From positions 1,860,001 to 1,924,000 of the forward strand of contig CAWKLF010000001.1 in the NCBI GenBank assembly GCA_963850425.1: a DNA stretch of 64,000 nucleotides. Direction: 5' to 3'. The notes under the pieces are model-generated. The model was given only the letters and a program-made list of their open reading frames with translations. It made no database searches and had not been told where the DNA came from. Shown piece after piece: positions 53,111 to 62,096 of the stretch; position 1 is the first letter of the stretch, and every line of letters begins with the position of its first letter. The position numbers and the translations under genes are program-made. This DNA comes from Gp1-AA133 sp963850425 (lineage in GTDB: Bacteria; Acidobacteriota; Terriglobia; Terriglobales; Acidobacteriaceae).

Positions 53111-54733
53111 ATGACAAAATTGACAGGACGATCGCTCATCGGCTTTCAGGATGGCGCCGAAACTTCGGAGCATTTTTACGGCGTGAATCCAGCAACAGGG
53201 AAACCTGTGCCGCCTGCTTTCTCCCGAGCGACGGACACCGAAATTGACTTAGCGGCCCGGATCGCGTCGGAGGCATTTGCCTCGTACGGGCACTGCTCAG
53301 GGAGCGAGAGAGGAATCTTCCTTCGGACGATTGCAGCGAACATCGAATCCCTCGCCGATGAACTGATGGAACGAGGGCACCAGGAAACCGCCTTGCCTAA
53401 GCCTCGCTTGCAGGGCGAGACAGGACGAACTTGTAACCAGTTGCGTCTCTTCGCCCAGGTTGTGGAGGAAGGGTCGTGGGTGGGAGCGCGCATCGATCGT
53501 GCTGAACCCGACCGTAAGCCCGCGCCTAAACCCGACATCCGCTCCATGCTGCGTCCACTTGGTCCGGTCGCCGTCTTCGGTGCCAGCAACTTTCCGCTCG
53601 CCTTCTCGGTTGCTGGAGGTGACACGGCTTCCGCTCTGGCCGCCGGAAATCCCGTGATCGTTAAGGCCCATCCCGCGCACCCCGGGACCAGCGAACTCGT
53701 GGGGCAGACGATCCGCGCGAGCGTGCGGAAGTGCGGCCTGCATGAAGGCGTCTTCTCCTTACTATTCGACGGCGGAACGAAAGTCGGAGCCGCGCTCGTG
53801 ACCCATCCTCTACTCAAGGCCGTGGGCTTCACCGGATCGCGCAACGCCGGAAGGGCCCTCATGGATTTGGCGGCTTCGCGCCCCGAACCGATTCCGTTCT
53901 TCGCCGAAATGAGCAGCACCAATCCGGTGTTTCTGCTTCCGGGCGCGCTGCGCGAGCGAGGCGAGAGCATTGTGACGGGGCTGCACGCTTCCTTCACACT
54001 CGGTGCGGGGCAGTTCTGCACGAAGCCCGGGATGGTATTCGTTCAGCAAGGCAAAGAGGCCCGGGCCTTTGCTCAAAAGCTGCGCGAGATCGTTGCCGGA
54101 TCGGCGGAACATTACTTGTTGACCGCCGGCATCCGCTCTTCCTATTGCTCTGGAGTGTCCACGCGCCAGGGTCACAGCGCGATGAAGTCGATGACCAGAT
54201 CATCAACTCCCGCTTCAGAACCTGAACTCTCAGTGGGCGCCGTTCTTTTTGAAACGGATGCCGCATCCTTCCTGGCCACCTCTGGCATCGATGGAGAGAT
54301 CTTTGGTCCCACCACGCTGCTTGTGGAGCATTCAACCCGTGACGAGTTGTTGAAGATTGCGCGCCAACTCGAAGGGCATCTTACGGCCACAATTCACGGC
54401 AACGCGCAGGACCTTCGCGACTTCTCCGACCTGATCGCGATCCTTGAGACAAAAGTAGGTCGCCTGATCTTCAACGGGTTTCCAACCGGCGTTGAGGTCA
54501 CACACGCCATGGTGCATGGCGGCCCACACCCCGCGACGTCGGATGGCCGTTCCACATCCGTGGGAAGCCAGGCCATCTTCCGCTTTGCACGCCCGGTTTG
54601 TTACCAGGGATTTCCGGACCAGGCGTTGCCCGAAGAACTGAAGGACGCGAACCCGCGGGGCATCTGGCGAATGGTCGACGGCCAGATGACCCGTGACTCA
54701 AACGCGCTCAAGCTGACTTCGCAGGCCAGCTAG
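53111..54733 (+). CDS. Aldehyde dehydrogenase, probable 2-oxoglutarate semialdehyde dehydrogenase
   Basis: A 540-residue NAD(P)+-dependent aldehyde dehydrogenase. It shows the early VAVFGASNFPLAFSVAGGD segment of this subgroup, the nucleotide-binding GFTGSRNAG, the catalytic-Glu region FFAEMSSTNP and the catalytic Cys in GAGQFCTKPGM. These are typical of enzymes that oxidise 2,5-dioxopentanoate to 2-oxoglutarate, the last step of oxidative pentose and sugar-acid routes. I chose ATG 53111; a GTG at 53078 adds 11 residues. It sits after the CRTAC1 genes, tying that cassette to pentose use. Confidence 0.9.
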   Translation: MTKLTGRSLIGFQDGAETSEHFYGVNPATGKPVPPAFSRATDTEIDLAARIASEAFASYGHCSGSERGIFLRTIAANIESLADELMERGHQETALPKPRLQGETGRTCNQLRLFAQVVEEGSWVGARIDRAEPDRKPAPKPDIRSMLRPLGPVAVFGASNFPLAFSVAGGDTASALAAGNPVIVKAHPAHPGTSELVGQTIRASVRKCGLHEGVFSLLFDGGTKVGAALVTHPLLKAVGFTGSRNAGRALMDLAASRPEPIPFFAEMSSTNPVFLLPGALRERGESIVTGLHASFTLGAGQFCTKPGMVFVQQGKEARAFAQKLREIVAGSAEHYLLTAGIRSSYCSGVSTRQGHSAMKSMTRSSTPASEPELSVGAVLFETDAASFLATSGIDGEIFGPTTLLVEHSTRDELLKIARQLEGHLTATIHGNAQDLRDFSDLIAILETKVGRLIFNGFPTGVEVTHAMVHGGPHPATSDGRSTSVGSQAIFRFARPVCYQGFPDQALPEELKDANPRGIWRMVDGQMTRDSNALKLTSQAS

Positions 54734-54749
54734 AGGTTAGTTGGCTCTT

Positions 54750-55050
54750 GCCTCGCCGCTGAAATCAGCAACTCCCACTTTGACGATCATGCAATGCTGC
54801 CCCCCATTTTCTACCAGAAGCGATTTCGACTGGAAAACATGGAACAACTGGAACAAGCAAGCTTCGGGGCTACCGACCGTTCCTACGACTACCCGCACGT
54901 GGCCGAAAACCGGGCGCATCCCGACGATTTCTACCTTCTCCGAGTTGGCTACGCGGGCACCATGGGAGCATTGACGGACATCGATTCGGAAGGTTTCTTC
55001 TCCGCAGCCTTCCATGTGTTTTCCCGACATGCATTGAGGATGCAAATAAT
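54750..55050 (+). pseudogene. Degraded C-terminal fragment of an unrecognised protein
   Basis: Two frames on the plus strand join into protein-like sequence. One gives FSTRSDFDWKTWNNWNKQAS; after the G-run at 54866-54869 another gives GATDRSYDYPHVAENRAHPD followed by FYLLRVGYAGTMGALTDIDSEG. The YDYPHV and GTMGALTDID runs look like conserved blocks of a large hypothetical secreted protein, possibly of the DUF5695 kind, but this is memory only. There is no start, no ribosome-binding site and at least one frameshift, so it appears to be a remnant. Confidence 0.35.
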
Positions 55051-55086
55051 CCAAGGTGTAGCATGTAAGCAATTGACAATATAAAT

Positions 55087-55183
55087 GGAAGCGCATGGGC
55101 TCCGGTGATCCTCCCGGTCTTCAAAACCGGCGGACGGCATCCCTGATGTCGTCGGTGCGTTCGACTCGCACACGCTTCCGCCA
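55087..55183 (+). tRNA. selC: Selenocysteine tRNA (anticodon TCA)
   Basis: The 97-base length, anticodon loop CTTCAAA (anticodon TCA), acceptor GGAAGCG paired with CGCTTCC, discriminator G and encoded CCA (55181-55183) match bacterial tRNA-Sec. The D-loop block GCTCCGGTGA resembles that of E. coli selC. A nine-pair extra arm (GACGGCATC with GATGTCGTC, loop CCT) and a T-arm GTGCG-TTCGACT-CGCAC are present. The eighth acceptor pair is a C/A mismatch. No selA, selB or selD is in the window. Confidence 0.93.
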
Positions 55184-55442
55184 GTTTGTTTTCAGAGACA
55201 TTCGGAAAAAGTTTTTAAAGTTGCGGTGCTTAAGTCAGTCGATGAATCCATCTTCATCGTGTGGAGGGAGCGACAAAGCGAAAACCCTTTGTGTCGGATT
55301 CACTACCGTTCCGGCCGTCCGCCGCTAGAAAGTCTCGTGCTTTAAGTCTTACAGGGTGTAAAATCCTCAGCGTCCACCCAATCCAAACGAATTGCATGCG
55401 CCGAGAAGTCCTCTCCCCCCTTTGCGCTTGAGGAGTGTCCGA
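55184..55442. other. Gene-free stretch between tRNA-Sec and the unknown secreted protein
   Basis: About 260 bases with no convincing gene, repeat or terminator. It presumably contains the promoter of the next gene, but I cannot pick out a clear -35/-10 pair. Confidence 0.35.
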
Positions 55443-56192
55443 GTGAAGTATTTCCTCCCAGTTATTTTCTGCTGTTGTATGTTTGTCCCGTCCCAAGCCC
55501 AAACGTTCTCTTGCCCGCGCAGAACAGAGGACATCCTGAATTATTTCGTGATGGCTTATCCCGCACGCGTTGACCAACACATGGGACCAGGAAACGCCAA
55601 TCCCACCTATAGTTCCATTGCTCCCGACTACGGCAACAATAACTACGCTGCTACCGGCTATTTCATCTGGACCAAGAGTCCAAGCGGCTATCCCTGGGAT
55701 ATTAAGACGTTCGATAACAACTTTATTTACGATCGGTCGACCGAACTGGGCTGGAATGATCCAACCAGTTTCAAAAGGTTTAACAACGACCTCGCCATGT
55801 CCCAGCGCTGCGTGCGAGTTGATCAAGCAGGATCGACTCTCAGAATTGCATCTTCGAATACGAACTATCAATCGTATTCGCAATGCCTGCCGTACCTCAC
55901 CCAGCCGCTGGGCTACGTCGCAAATTCACTTTCCTCTCCCACCTGGGTAAACGTGGGCAATGTCGGAATGACTAAGACCCGATATTTCACTTACAAGTAC
56001 AGTTGTGATCAGAACTACGCCCACTGCCAATACATGGAAGTTTATAGTCTCGGATTTGGGATCGGCCTGTTTGACTGGAAATACTATGTAAACAAGCAGG
56101 GATCATTCGTGCTTCAGCAGGAATCTGTCATCAACAACAAACAGGGAGGACAAACGACGCCGGCATTGCCATGTGCGAATAGTTATCAATAG
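55443..56192 (+). CDS. Secreted protein of unknown function, Asn/Tyr-rich
   Basis: I do not recognise this 249-residue protein. It starts at GTG 55443 with GGAG (55432-55435) in place and has a clean signal peptide (MKYFLPVIFCCCMFVPSQAQ). The mature part contains six Cys outside the signal, suggesting disulfides, and many aromatic and Asn residues (YSSIAPDYGNNNYAATGYF, YKYSCDQNYAHCQYMEVYS). The DKTF-like region DIKTFDNNFIYDRSTELGW and the final QESVINNKQGG may form a beta-sandwich. It stands alone, converging with the GH15 gene. Confidence 0.8.
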   Translation: MKYFLPVIFCCCMFVPSQAQTFSCPRRTEDILNYFVMAYPARVDQHMGPGNANPTYSSIAPDYGNNNYAATGYFIWTKSPSGYPWDIKTFDNNFIYDRSTELGWNDPTSFKRFNNDLAMSQRCVRVDQAGSTLRIASSNTNYQSYSQCLPYLTQPLGYVANSLSSPTWVNVGNVGMTKTRYFTYKYSCDQNYAHCQYMEVYSLGFGIGLFDWKYYVNKQGSFVLQQESVINNKQGGQTTPALPCANSYQ

Positions 56193-56253
56193 CCAGCCCC
56201 GCAGCCGCTCCTCGGAGTCCGTATTTCTATACTCACGCGCAGACACGTATGGT

Positions 56254-58092
56254 TCAATCCTGGCTCCCTAACATTCGATCCAGATTGAAGGCGGCGCTGA
56301 TCAGTGCTAGATGTGTGAACGCTTGAGGGAAATTGCCGAGAGCCTCTCCTTGCAGCCCAGTTTGCTCTGAATAAAGCCCGAGATGGTTGGCGTAGCCGAG
56401 CACACGTTCAAACAGCAGCCGGGCTTGATCAAGCTTTTCTGGGGATGCCAAACTGGCACGCGTCAATGCTTCCACCAGCCAAAAGGAGCACATGTTGAAA
56501 GTGCCCTCTTCGCCCGGCAGTCCGTCAATGCGGGATGGCGTGGGATAACGATACACAAGGCTGTCGCTGAGAAGACCTCCCTCGTGCGGATTCTTGAGAA
56601 TTGCGTCTATGGTGCTGAGCATCCGTGGATCGGTCGGAGCCATAAAGAAGACCAGAGGCATGATGAGCAACGATGCGTCAAGGTCCTCGCTGCCGTAAAA
56701 TTGTGTAAACGCGTTGCGCTTCGCATTCCAACCTCGGGCCATCACTTCTTCGTAGATTCGATCCCGTTCGAGCAGCCACTTGGCGCGATCGGTTGGAAGC
56801 GCGCGCTTGTCCGCCAGCCTTAAACCGCGATCCAAAGCAACCCAGTTCATGACTTTTGAATACACGAATTGTTCCTGACGATTGCGCATCTCCCAAATGC
56901 CGGCATCGGGAAGCTGCCAGTTCTCACAGATCCAATCAAGGCGGTCCCGGATTTTCACCCACGCGTCGTATGAGGTAGGACTGACGTATTTGTTCGATAA
57001 GTAGAATGCATCCATGAGCTCGCCGTAGATGTCTCCCTGGAATTGCGTAACCGCTGCATTGCCGATGCGGACCGGCCGTGACCCGCGGTATCCCTCCCAG
57101 TGATCCAGGCTCTGCTCGGGGAGTTGTTTGTCACCGTCGATCGTGAAGACGACTGCGCTGGGCTCGTTCGAGGGGGCTTGTTTGGCGGCGTGCTTCTCGA
57201 TCCAGCCCACGAAGGCAGCCGCCTCGGTTTTGAACCCAAGGCGCAAAAATGCATACACGGTGAAAGCAGCATCGCGCATCCAGGTGTACCGGTAGTCCCA
57301 GTTGCGGGCGCCTCCGATCACTTCAGGCAGACTCGTGGTTGGAGCCGCAATGATCGCCCCTGTCGGCTCGAATGTAAGAAGCTTTAGCGCCAAGGCGGAC
57401 CTGTGCACCTGATCCCGCCAGCGCCCATGGTAAGTGCAGGCGGAGAGCCAGTTCTGCCAGAACTTCACCGTGCCATGCAGCAGTTCTTCAATCTCTTTTT
57501 CGGACGGTGCGCACGGGACCCCATCGGCACAATCGTCCCTAAGAATGAAAACTTGTGATTTTCCTTCCGACAGCACAAAATCGGCTGACACTCCGCCACG
57601 TCCGTCCTTCTTCAGCGTGACCGCAGTCGAAAGGGCCAAGGTCACCCCATCCGACTTGAATGTGGCTCCATGAGCCTCGATGCGTGTGTCGTGTGTCTGT
57701 CGTCCGTAGTCGAATGCCGGCCGGCAGGACACCGAAATGCGCACTTTTCCCCTGACGCAGCGGATGCGGCGATATAAGTGGCGATACTCAGGCGAATCCG
57801 TCGGTAGCCCGACCGGCATGAAGTCTTCCATTTCAGCGATACCATCCTTGAGGAGGAAGCGAGTCACAAGGACGTTGGTGGAAGGCCAATAAAACTGTTT
57901 GTGTCGCACGCCCTCAGTGTCGGCGGAAATTTGAAATCGTCCTCCCTTGTTATCGTCCAATATCGCGCCGAAAATGCTGGGGGAGTCAAAATGTGGGTAG
58001 CAGTACCAGTCGATCGAACCGTTCATGCCCACCAAGGCAACTGTGCGCATGTTGCCGATGATGCCGTAGTTTTCGATAGGCTGATAGGACAT
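56254..58092 (-). CDS. GH15-family glucoamylase/trehalase-like enzyme
   Basis: A 612-residue protein with no signal peptide, so probably cytoplasmic. It has the N-terminal beta domain typical of bacterial GH15 proteins (GIIGNMRTVALVGMNGSIDW) and an (alpha/alpha)6 barrel with RNWDYRYTWMRDAAF, the catalytic-Glu region LPGEEGTFNMCSFW and another conserved acidic patch near EMRNRQEQFVYSKVMNW. Family members hydrolyse alpha-glucans, isomalto-oligosaccharides or trehalose. It does not belong to the arabinose theme and has its own upstream region. Confidence 0.92.
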   Translation of the reverse strand: MSYQPIENYGIIGNMRTVALVGMNGSIDWYCYPHFDSPSIFGAILDDNKGGRFQISADTEGVRHKQFYWPSTNVLVTRFLLKDGIAEMEDFMPVGLPTDSPEYRHLYRRIRCVRGKVRISVSCRPAFDYGRQTHDTRIEAHGATFKSDGVTLALSTAVTLKKDGRGGVSADFVLSEGKSQVFILRDDCADGVPCAPSEKEIEELLHGTVKFWQNWLSACTYHGRWRDQVHRSALALKLLTFEPTGAIIAAPTTSLPEVIGGARNWDYRYTWMRDAAFTVYAFLRLGFKTEAAAFVGWIEKHAAKQAPSNEPSAVVFTIDGDKQLPEQSLDHWEGYRGSRPVRIGNAAVTQFQGDIYGELMDAFYLSNKYVSPTSYDAWVKIRDRLDWICENWQLPDAGIWEMRNRQEQFVYSKVMNWVALDRGLRLADKRALPTDRAKWLLERDRIYEEVMARGWNAKRNAFTQFYGSEDLDASLLIMPLVFFMAPTDPRMLSTIDAILKNPHEGGLLSDSLVYRYPTPSRIDGLPGEEGTFNMCSFWLVEALTRASLASPEKLDQARLLFERVLGYANHLGLYSEQTGLQGEALGNFPQAFTHLALISAAFNLDRMLGSQD

Positions 58093-58324
58093 CGTCCAAT
58101 TCCTTATCTGAGCCTGCAGCAGGATGGTACTACCGATCCCGGTATTCTTCGCAAAACTGAGAAGTTTTGCAGGGAGGCGAACAAAGTGAAGCTTACCTGA
58201 TAAAAAAAAAGGTCGGCCCGTCGCGAGACGCCGCCGCTGCGTTCACGACGCGGTCAACACCATCCCTGCCGCCGGACACACCTCTGTCCTCGCGGACACA
58301 CAATCCAGCAAGCTCAAGCTGCCG

Positions 58325-58351
58325 ATGTGCCCCGACCAAGCCGGGGCACAT
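58325..58351. terminator. Hairpin downstream of the second Oar-like receptor
   Basis: ATGTGCCCCG (58325-58334) and CGGGGCACAT (58342-58351) form a perfect ten-pair stem with a seven-base loop, 26 bases beyond the receptor's stop. There is no following T-run on the minus strand, so it may be a transcript-end stabiliser rather than an intrinsic terminator. Confidence 0.5.
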
Positions 58352-58376
58352 ATGGGCATTTGCGAGTCCGTAAACG

Positions 58377-61300
58377 CTAGAAATTAAACTTCATTCCCAG
58401 CTGGACTTCGCGCGGACCAACCGCGGTTGAGCTGATCACTCCAAAATTATCATCCCCCCGTATAGTGCCCGGCGAGCCAAACACCGGATGATTGAGGGCG
58501 TTCTGCGCTTCGATCCGAAACTCGAAATTCATCGATTCACGAATCGCAAACTGCTTACCAAGTGACAAATTCGTGGTGAACGACCACGGGCTGCGCAAGT
58601 TCCCCAGCGTTCGTGGAGCATTGCCCAGTGTGAAGTTCTCCGGACGCACGAAAACGCTGCTATCCAGGAAGTAGTTGTCTACCCAGTCCGATCCGTGATT
58701 ACGCTTGGGCGTGCCAACGATGTTGGGTCGCTGCGTACCATACGTCGGCAACGGAATCCCATCGCCTTCCGTGATAGCCAGCGGACGTCCATCAGCAATG
58801 CGCCAGACGCCGCTCGTTTTCCATCCGCCCACGAGAAATTCGGCCCAGCGCGGCATGTTCCCCAGGAAAGCTCGCCCGCGTCCTATGGGTAGATCGTAGC
58901 TATAACTGACCTGAATCACATGCGGAATGTCGAAGGTGGACAAGCTTCGCTCGAGGTCCGGTCGATTCGGATCTTGCAAGCTCGAAAAGCTCCCCAGCCA
59001 CGTGATGTTGTCATCCGCGTTGGAAGAATCGTCGATCGATTTAGACCACACATAGGTCGCCAGAAGCTGCAGACCGTTCGAATATCTCTTCTCCGCCACC
59101 AATTGCAGTGCATGGTACGTGGAATTGGCAATCAGCAAAGGCTCCGTGGCGACGCTGGTGAATTGCGGAAAGGGTAGCAGCAACTGCGCGTAGGAAATCT
59201 GGTCCGCGGACAAGTCGCTGTTGGGGTCCGTGATGATCCCCGCGAAGGGGTTGTCCACCTGAGTGTTCAGGCAAGGCACTGTGAGCGGATGGCACGGATC
59301 CGAGTTGTTCGGGTCCGGCTGAGCGGGCAAACTGTCTACCCACGGCCCCAGATGGTTCCGTTCGGCGGACCCGCTGAACGGCAGATGCGTTCCCTTTTTG
59401 CCGATGTAATGCACGCTGGCCACAATATTGCTCGGCAGTTCCCGTTCGACTCCCAAGCTCCAACTCTGTTCATAAGGTGTGTGATTCGCACTCGAAATGC
59501 GCAGCGGACCATTAGCACCAAAACCAACGTCATTCATCAGGCCCAACGAATTCCCGGCAGGCTGGATCAACCCGTTCGGGAAAGGATCGTTTAGGTGCAA
59601 GTAAGGCGTAGCTTGGTCGCTATGATAGGTGGTGACTACGTTGGTGTATTGGTTGAAGCCCGCGCCGCCGTAAGGCACAACACCTGTCACGCCCGACCGG
59701 GACTGACCGTAGTAGATGCCATAGCCTCCGCGCACCACCGTCCTGGGTACGACCTGGTAAGCGAAGCCCAGGCGTGGCTGGAAATCATGCCAGTCTGTCA
59801 CATAGTTCGTGCGCTGACTGGAAGTAGCAAAAACCTCTCCGCCTTTCAGGGGGATTGTGACTGGCTGTCCGCTGACCAGGTCGGTGTACGTTAGGCTGCC
59901 ACTATTCAGAGGGCTGGTTACATTCGCATCAAACCAGTTCTGCCGGTTGAAGCGATCCGTGCGCGGCAAGGTAACGTCATAGCGTAGGCCCAGATTCAAC
60001 GTCAGTTTTCGAGTGGCCTTCCAGTTGTCCTGCACGAAGAAGCCGTACTGGTAGTTCGTGGTGGCGGGACGTGCCTGAATCTCATATTTGGAGCCGCAAT
60101 CGTTGTAGCCACAGTTCTGCGTAAACTGGCCCATCATGAAACTCGCCATGGGATCGCCCCCGCACACTTCCTGTGCGTCAGGACAGCCCCTCGAACCTTC
60201 CACATTGAAGCTAAAGAATCCATACGGTGCATTGGTCTGAAGGTAATTAATCTGGTGAATCCGGCCGTCGAAGCCGAATTTGATCTCGTGTTCGCCATGC
60301 ACCTTATCCAGTGTCGCCGAGAGTTGCCCTGTATCTTGTCCAAGACGATAGTTCCCATACGGATCTGTGCCGATATTCGTATAACCCGCCGGCAAATATT
60401 GATCGATGAAGATGGATGGCACACCCTTGAGTCCGTTAGTTCCCAGATATGATGGAAAGCCGAGCGTGCCAAACGGATCGTTTTCCCCGTGAGAATTGTA
60501 GGCGTCGATATGCCACACGCCGCGAGTGAATCCTAAAGTTACATTCAGCAACAGAGTCGGACTGAACGTATGGCTATCATTAATGGCGAACAGATGGGCG
60601 TTAGTCCAGCCCGGGCCGCCCGCGCAGGGGTCCGTGAAATTCTTGAAACAATCGAGCCGCTTACTGCTGTTGTAGTCGTATGAAAACTTCCCCGAGAGTA
60701 GGTTCTTCTGCGAAAAGCGGTGGTCGATCTTGATGTCGAACTGGTCGTTATTGCTGCGAGTGGAGCCAGATCCAAACCAGTTGTTTTGTAGGTTCCCATC
60801 GGCATTGGGCTCCGGAAACAGGTTCATCATTTTTTGTGCCACAGGATCGATCAGATTTCCCGCAACCCCGGGCGTGGGCTGAAGATTCGCTGGCAAGTTT
60901 GGACTTCCCGGACTGGTGTATGTGGCGAGGTTGTTGAACGGGATGAACGTTGTGCGCGTGGGTCCCCCAGAACCAGCAACTCCGGAATATGGATCCCAAA
61001 TCTGACCGCCGGCGACGCTACACAGACCGTTCGTGTCGAAGTCGCCACCTTGCGTCGTACACAGTTCACTGAAATCGCCTGTCCGCATCAGGTCTGTAGG
61101 GACACCAGCATTAGCTTTCGCCAAGCCTGAAGATCGCAAGCCGTCGTAATCAACGAAGAAGAAGGTCTTATTCTTGATAAGGGGGCCACCGAAAGTGAAC
61201 CCATAATTGTTACGTCGTAGCGCCGGAATCGGATCGCCATTTCGCTTAACGAACCAGTCGTTCGCGTCGAGGCTGTCGTCGCGGAAAAAGTCGTACACGC

Positions 61301-62096
61301 TTCCATGAAACTGGTTGGTGCCGGAGCGCGTAATCAGATTGACCACCGACGCCCCGGAGAAGCCATATTCCGCGCTGAAGTTCGTTTGCTGCACCTTGAA
61401 CTCCTCCACCGCTTCCGGCGACGGAAGATAGGTGGCCTGAGTGATGCCGCCGTTCGGCTCGGAGTTCGTAACGGATGCCCCATCCGTCAGAATGTCAGAA
61501 GTCGATCCGCGACTCCCGTTGGAGACGAAGTTGGTGCCGGTACAGTCTGCTCCGCACTGTTCGTCCATCTCGGTGACGCCGGGGGCCAACGAAGTCAGAC
61601 TCACAACGTTGCGGCTGATCAGCGGCAGATCGTTGATGAAGCGGCGATTGACCACCTGCCCAGTCTGGGCGTCCTCGGTGTCCACGCCTTTCGCCTGTGC
61701 CTGCACCTCGACCGTCTGCGTGGACGCCCCGACCTTCAGCGTCACGTTCGCCGTCACGTTGTCATTCACATTCACCCTGATATTCGCGCGCAGCGTTTTC
61801 TCGAACCCCGACATCTCAGCCGTCACCGAATACAGCCCCGGCGGAACCGCGCGGAATAAATATGATCCGTTGTCGTCGGACGTGGTCTTGAAAGTGAACC
61901 CCTTCTGCTGATCCGCAAGGACCACGTTGGCATGGGCAAGCACGGCCCCGCTGGAGTCGGTCAGCACACCGGTAACCGTCCCGAAATATCCCTGGGCGAA
62001 TAGCAGGCCTGGCGAGAGCAAGAGACTTGCGATGAGGAGAGTCCCAGCCAGAAGCCGGCAGCGACCAGCGTCGTGTTTCGAAGTAGTAGAAGACAT
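58377..62096 (-). CDS. Oar-like TonB-dependent outer-membrane receptor, second copy
   Basis: A 1239-residue protein with signal sequence (LLAGTLLIASLLLSPGLLFAQ), a carboxypeptidase-regulatory-like domain (VTGVLTDSSGAVLAHANVVL), a plug domain (EAVEEFKVQQTNFSAEYGFSGAS) and a barrel closing with VQLGMKFNF. GGGGGG ahead of ATG 62096 serves as ribosome-binding site. It differs strongly from the receptor at 39277 (only domain-level likeness), so it probably takes another substrate. A promoter with a TAATAT -10 and a LacI-motif core lies about 55-85 bases upstream. Confidence 0.9.
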   Translation of the reverse strand: MSSTTSKHDAGRCRLLAGTLLIASLLLSPGLLFAQGYFGTVTGVLTDSSGAVLAHANVVLADQQKGFTFKTTSDDNGSYLFRAVPPGLYSVTAEMSGFEKTLRANIRVNVNDNVTANVTLKVGASTQTVEVQAQAKGVDTEDAQTGQVVNRRFINDLPLISRNVVSLTSLAPGVTEMDEQCGADCTGTNFVSNGSRGSTSDILTDGASVTNSEPNGGITQATYLPSPEAVEEFKVQQTNFSAEYGFSGASVVNLITRSGTNQFHGSVYDFFRDDSLDANDWFVKRNGDPIPALRRNNYGFTFGGPLIKNKTFFFVDYDGLRSSGLAKANAGVPTDLMRTGDFSELCTTQGGDFDTNGLCSVAGGQIWDPYSGVAGSGGPTRTTFIPFNNLATYTSPGSPNLPANLQPTPGVAGNLIDPVAQKMMNLFPEPNADGNLQNNWFGSGSTRSNNDQFDIKIDHRFSQKNLLSGKFSYDYNSSKRLDCFKNFTDPCAGGPGWTNAHLFAINDSHTFSPTLLLNVTLGFTRGVWHIDAYNSHGENDPFGTLGFPSYLGTNGLKGVPSIFIDQYLPAGYTNIGTDPYGNYRLGQDTGQLSATLDKVHGEHEIKFGFDGRIHQINYLQTNAPYGFFSFNVEGSRGCPDAQEVCGGDPMASFMMGQFTQNCGYNDCGSKYEIQARPATTNYQYGFFVQDNWKATRKLTLNLGLRYDVTLPRTDRFNRQNWFDANVTSPLNSGSLTYTDLVSGQPVTIPLKGGEVFATSSQRTNYVTDWHDFQPRLGFAYQVVPRTVVRGGYGIYYGQSRSGVTGVVPYGGAGFNQYTNVVTTYHSDQATPYLHLNDPFPNGLIQPAGNSLGLMNDVGFGANGPLRISSANHTPYEQSWSLGVERELPSNIVASVHYIGKKGTHLPFSGSAERNHLGPWVDSLPAQPDPNNSDPCHPLTVPCLNTQVDNPFAGIITDPNSDLSADQISYAQLLLPFPQFTSVATEPLLIANSTYHALQLVAEKRYSNGLQLLATYVWSKSIDDSSNADDNITWLGSFSSLQDPNRPDLERSLSTFDIPHVIQVSYSYDLPIGRGRAFLGNMPRWAEFLVGGWKTSGVWRIADGRPLAITEGDGIPLPTYGTQRPNIVGTPKRNHGSDWVDNYFLDSSVFVRPENFTLGNAPRTLGNLRSPWSFTTNLSLGKQFAIRESMNFEFRIEAQNALNHPVFGSPGTIRGDDNFGVISSTAVGPREVQLGMKFNF

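Noticed and set aside
53111..54733. Possible compensating frameshifts in the aldehyde dehydrogenase around STRQGHSAMKSMTRSS
   Set aside because: The region is variable in this family and the frame is continuous with normal motifs on both sides.
58369..58380. GTAAACGCTA near the stop of the second receptor as an operator
   Set aside because: It overlaps the coding end of the receptor, has no palindromic partner and no promoter beside it.
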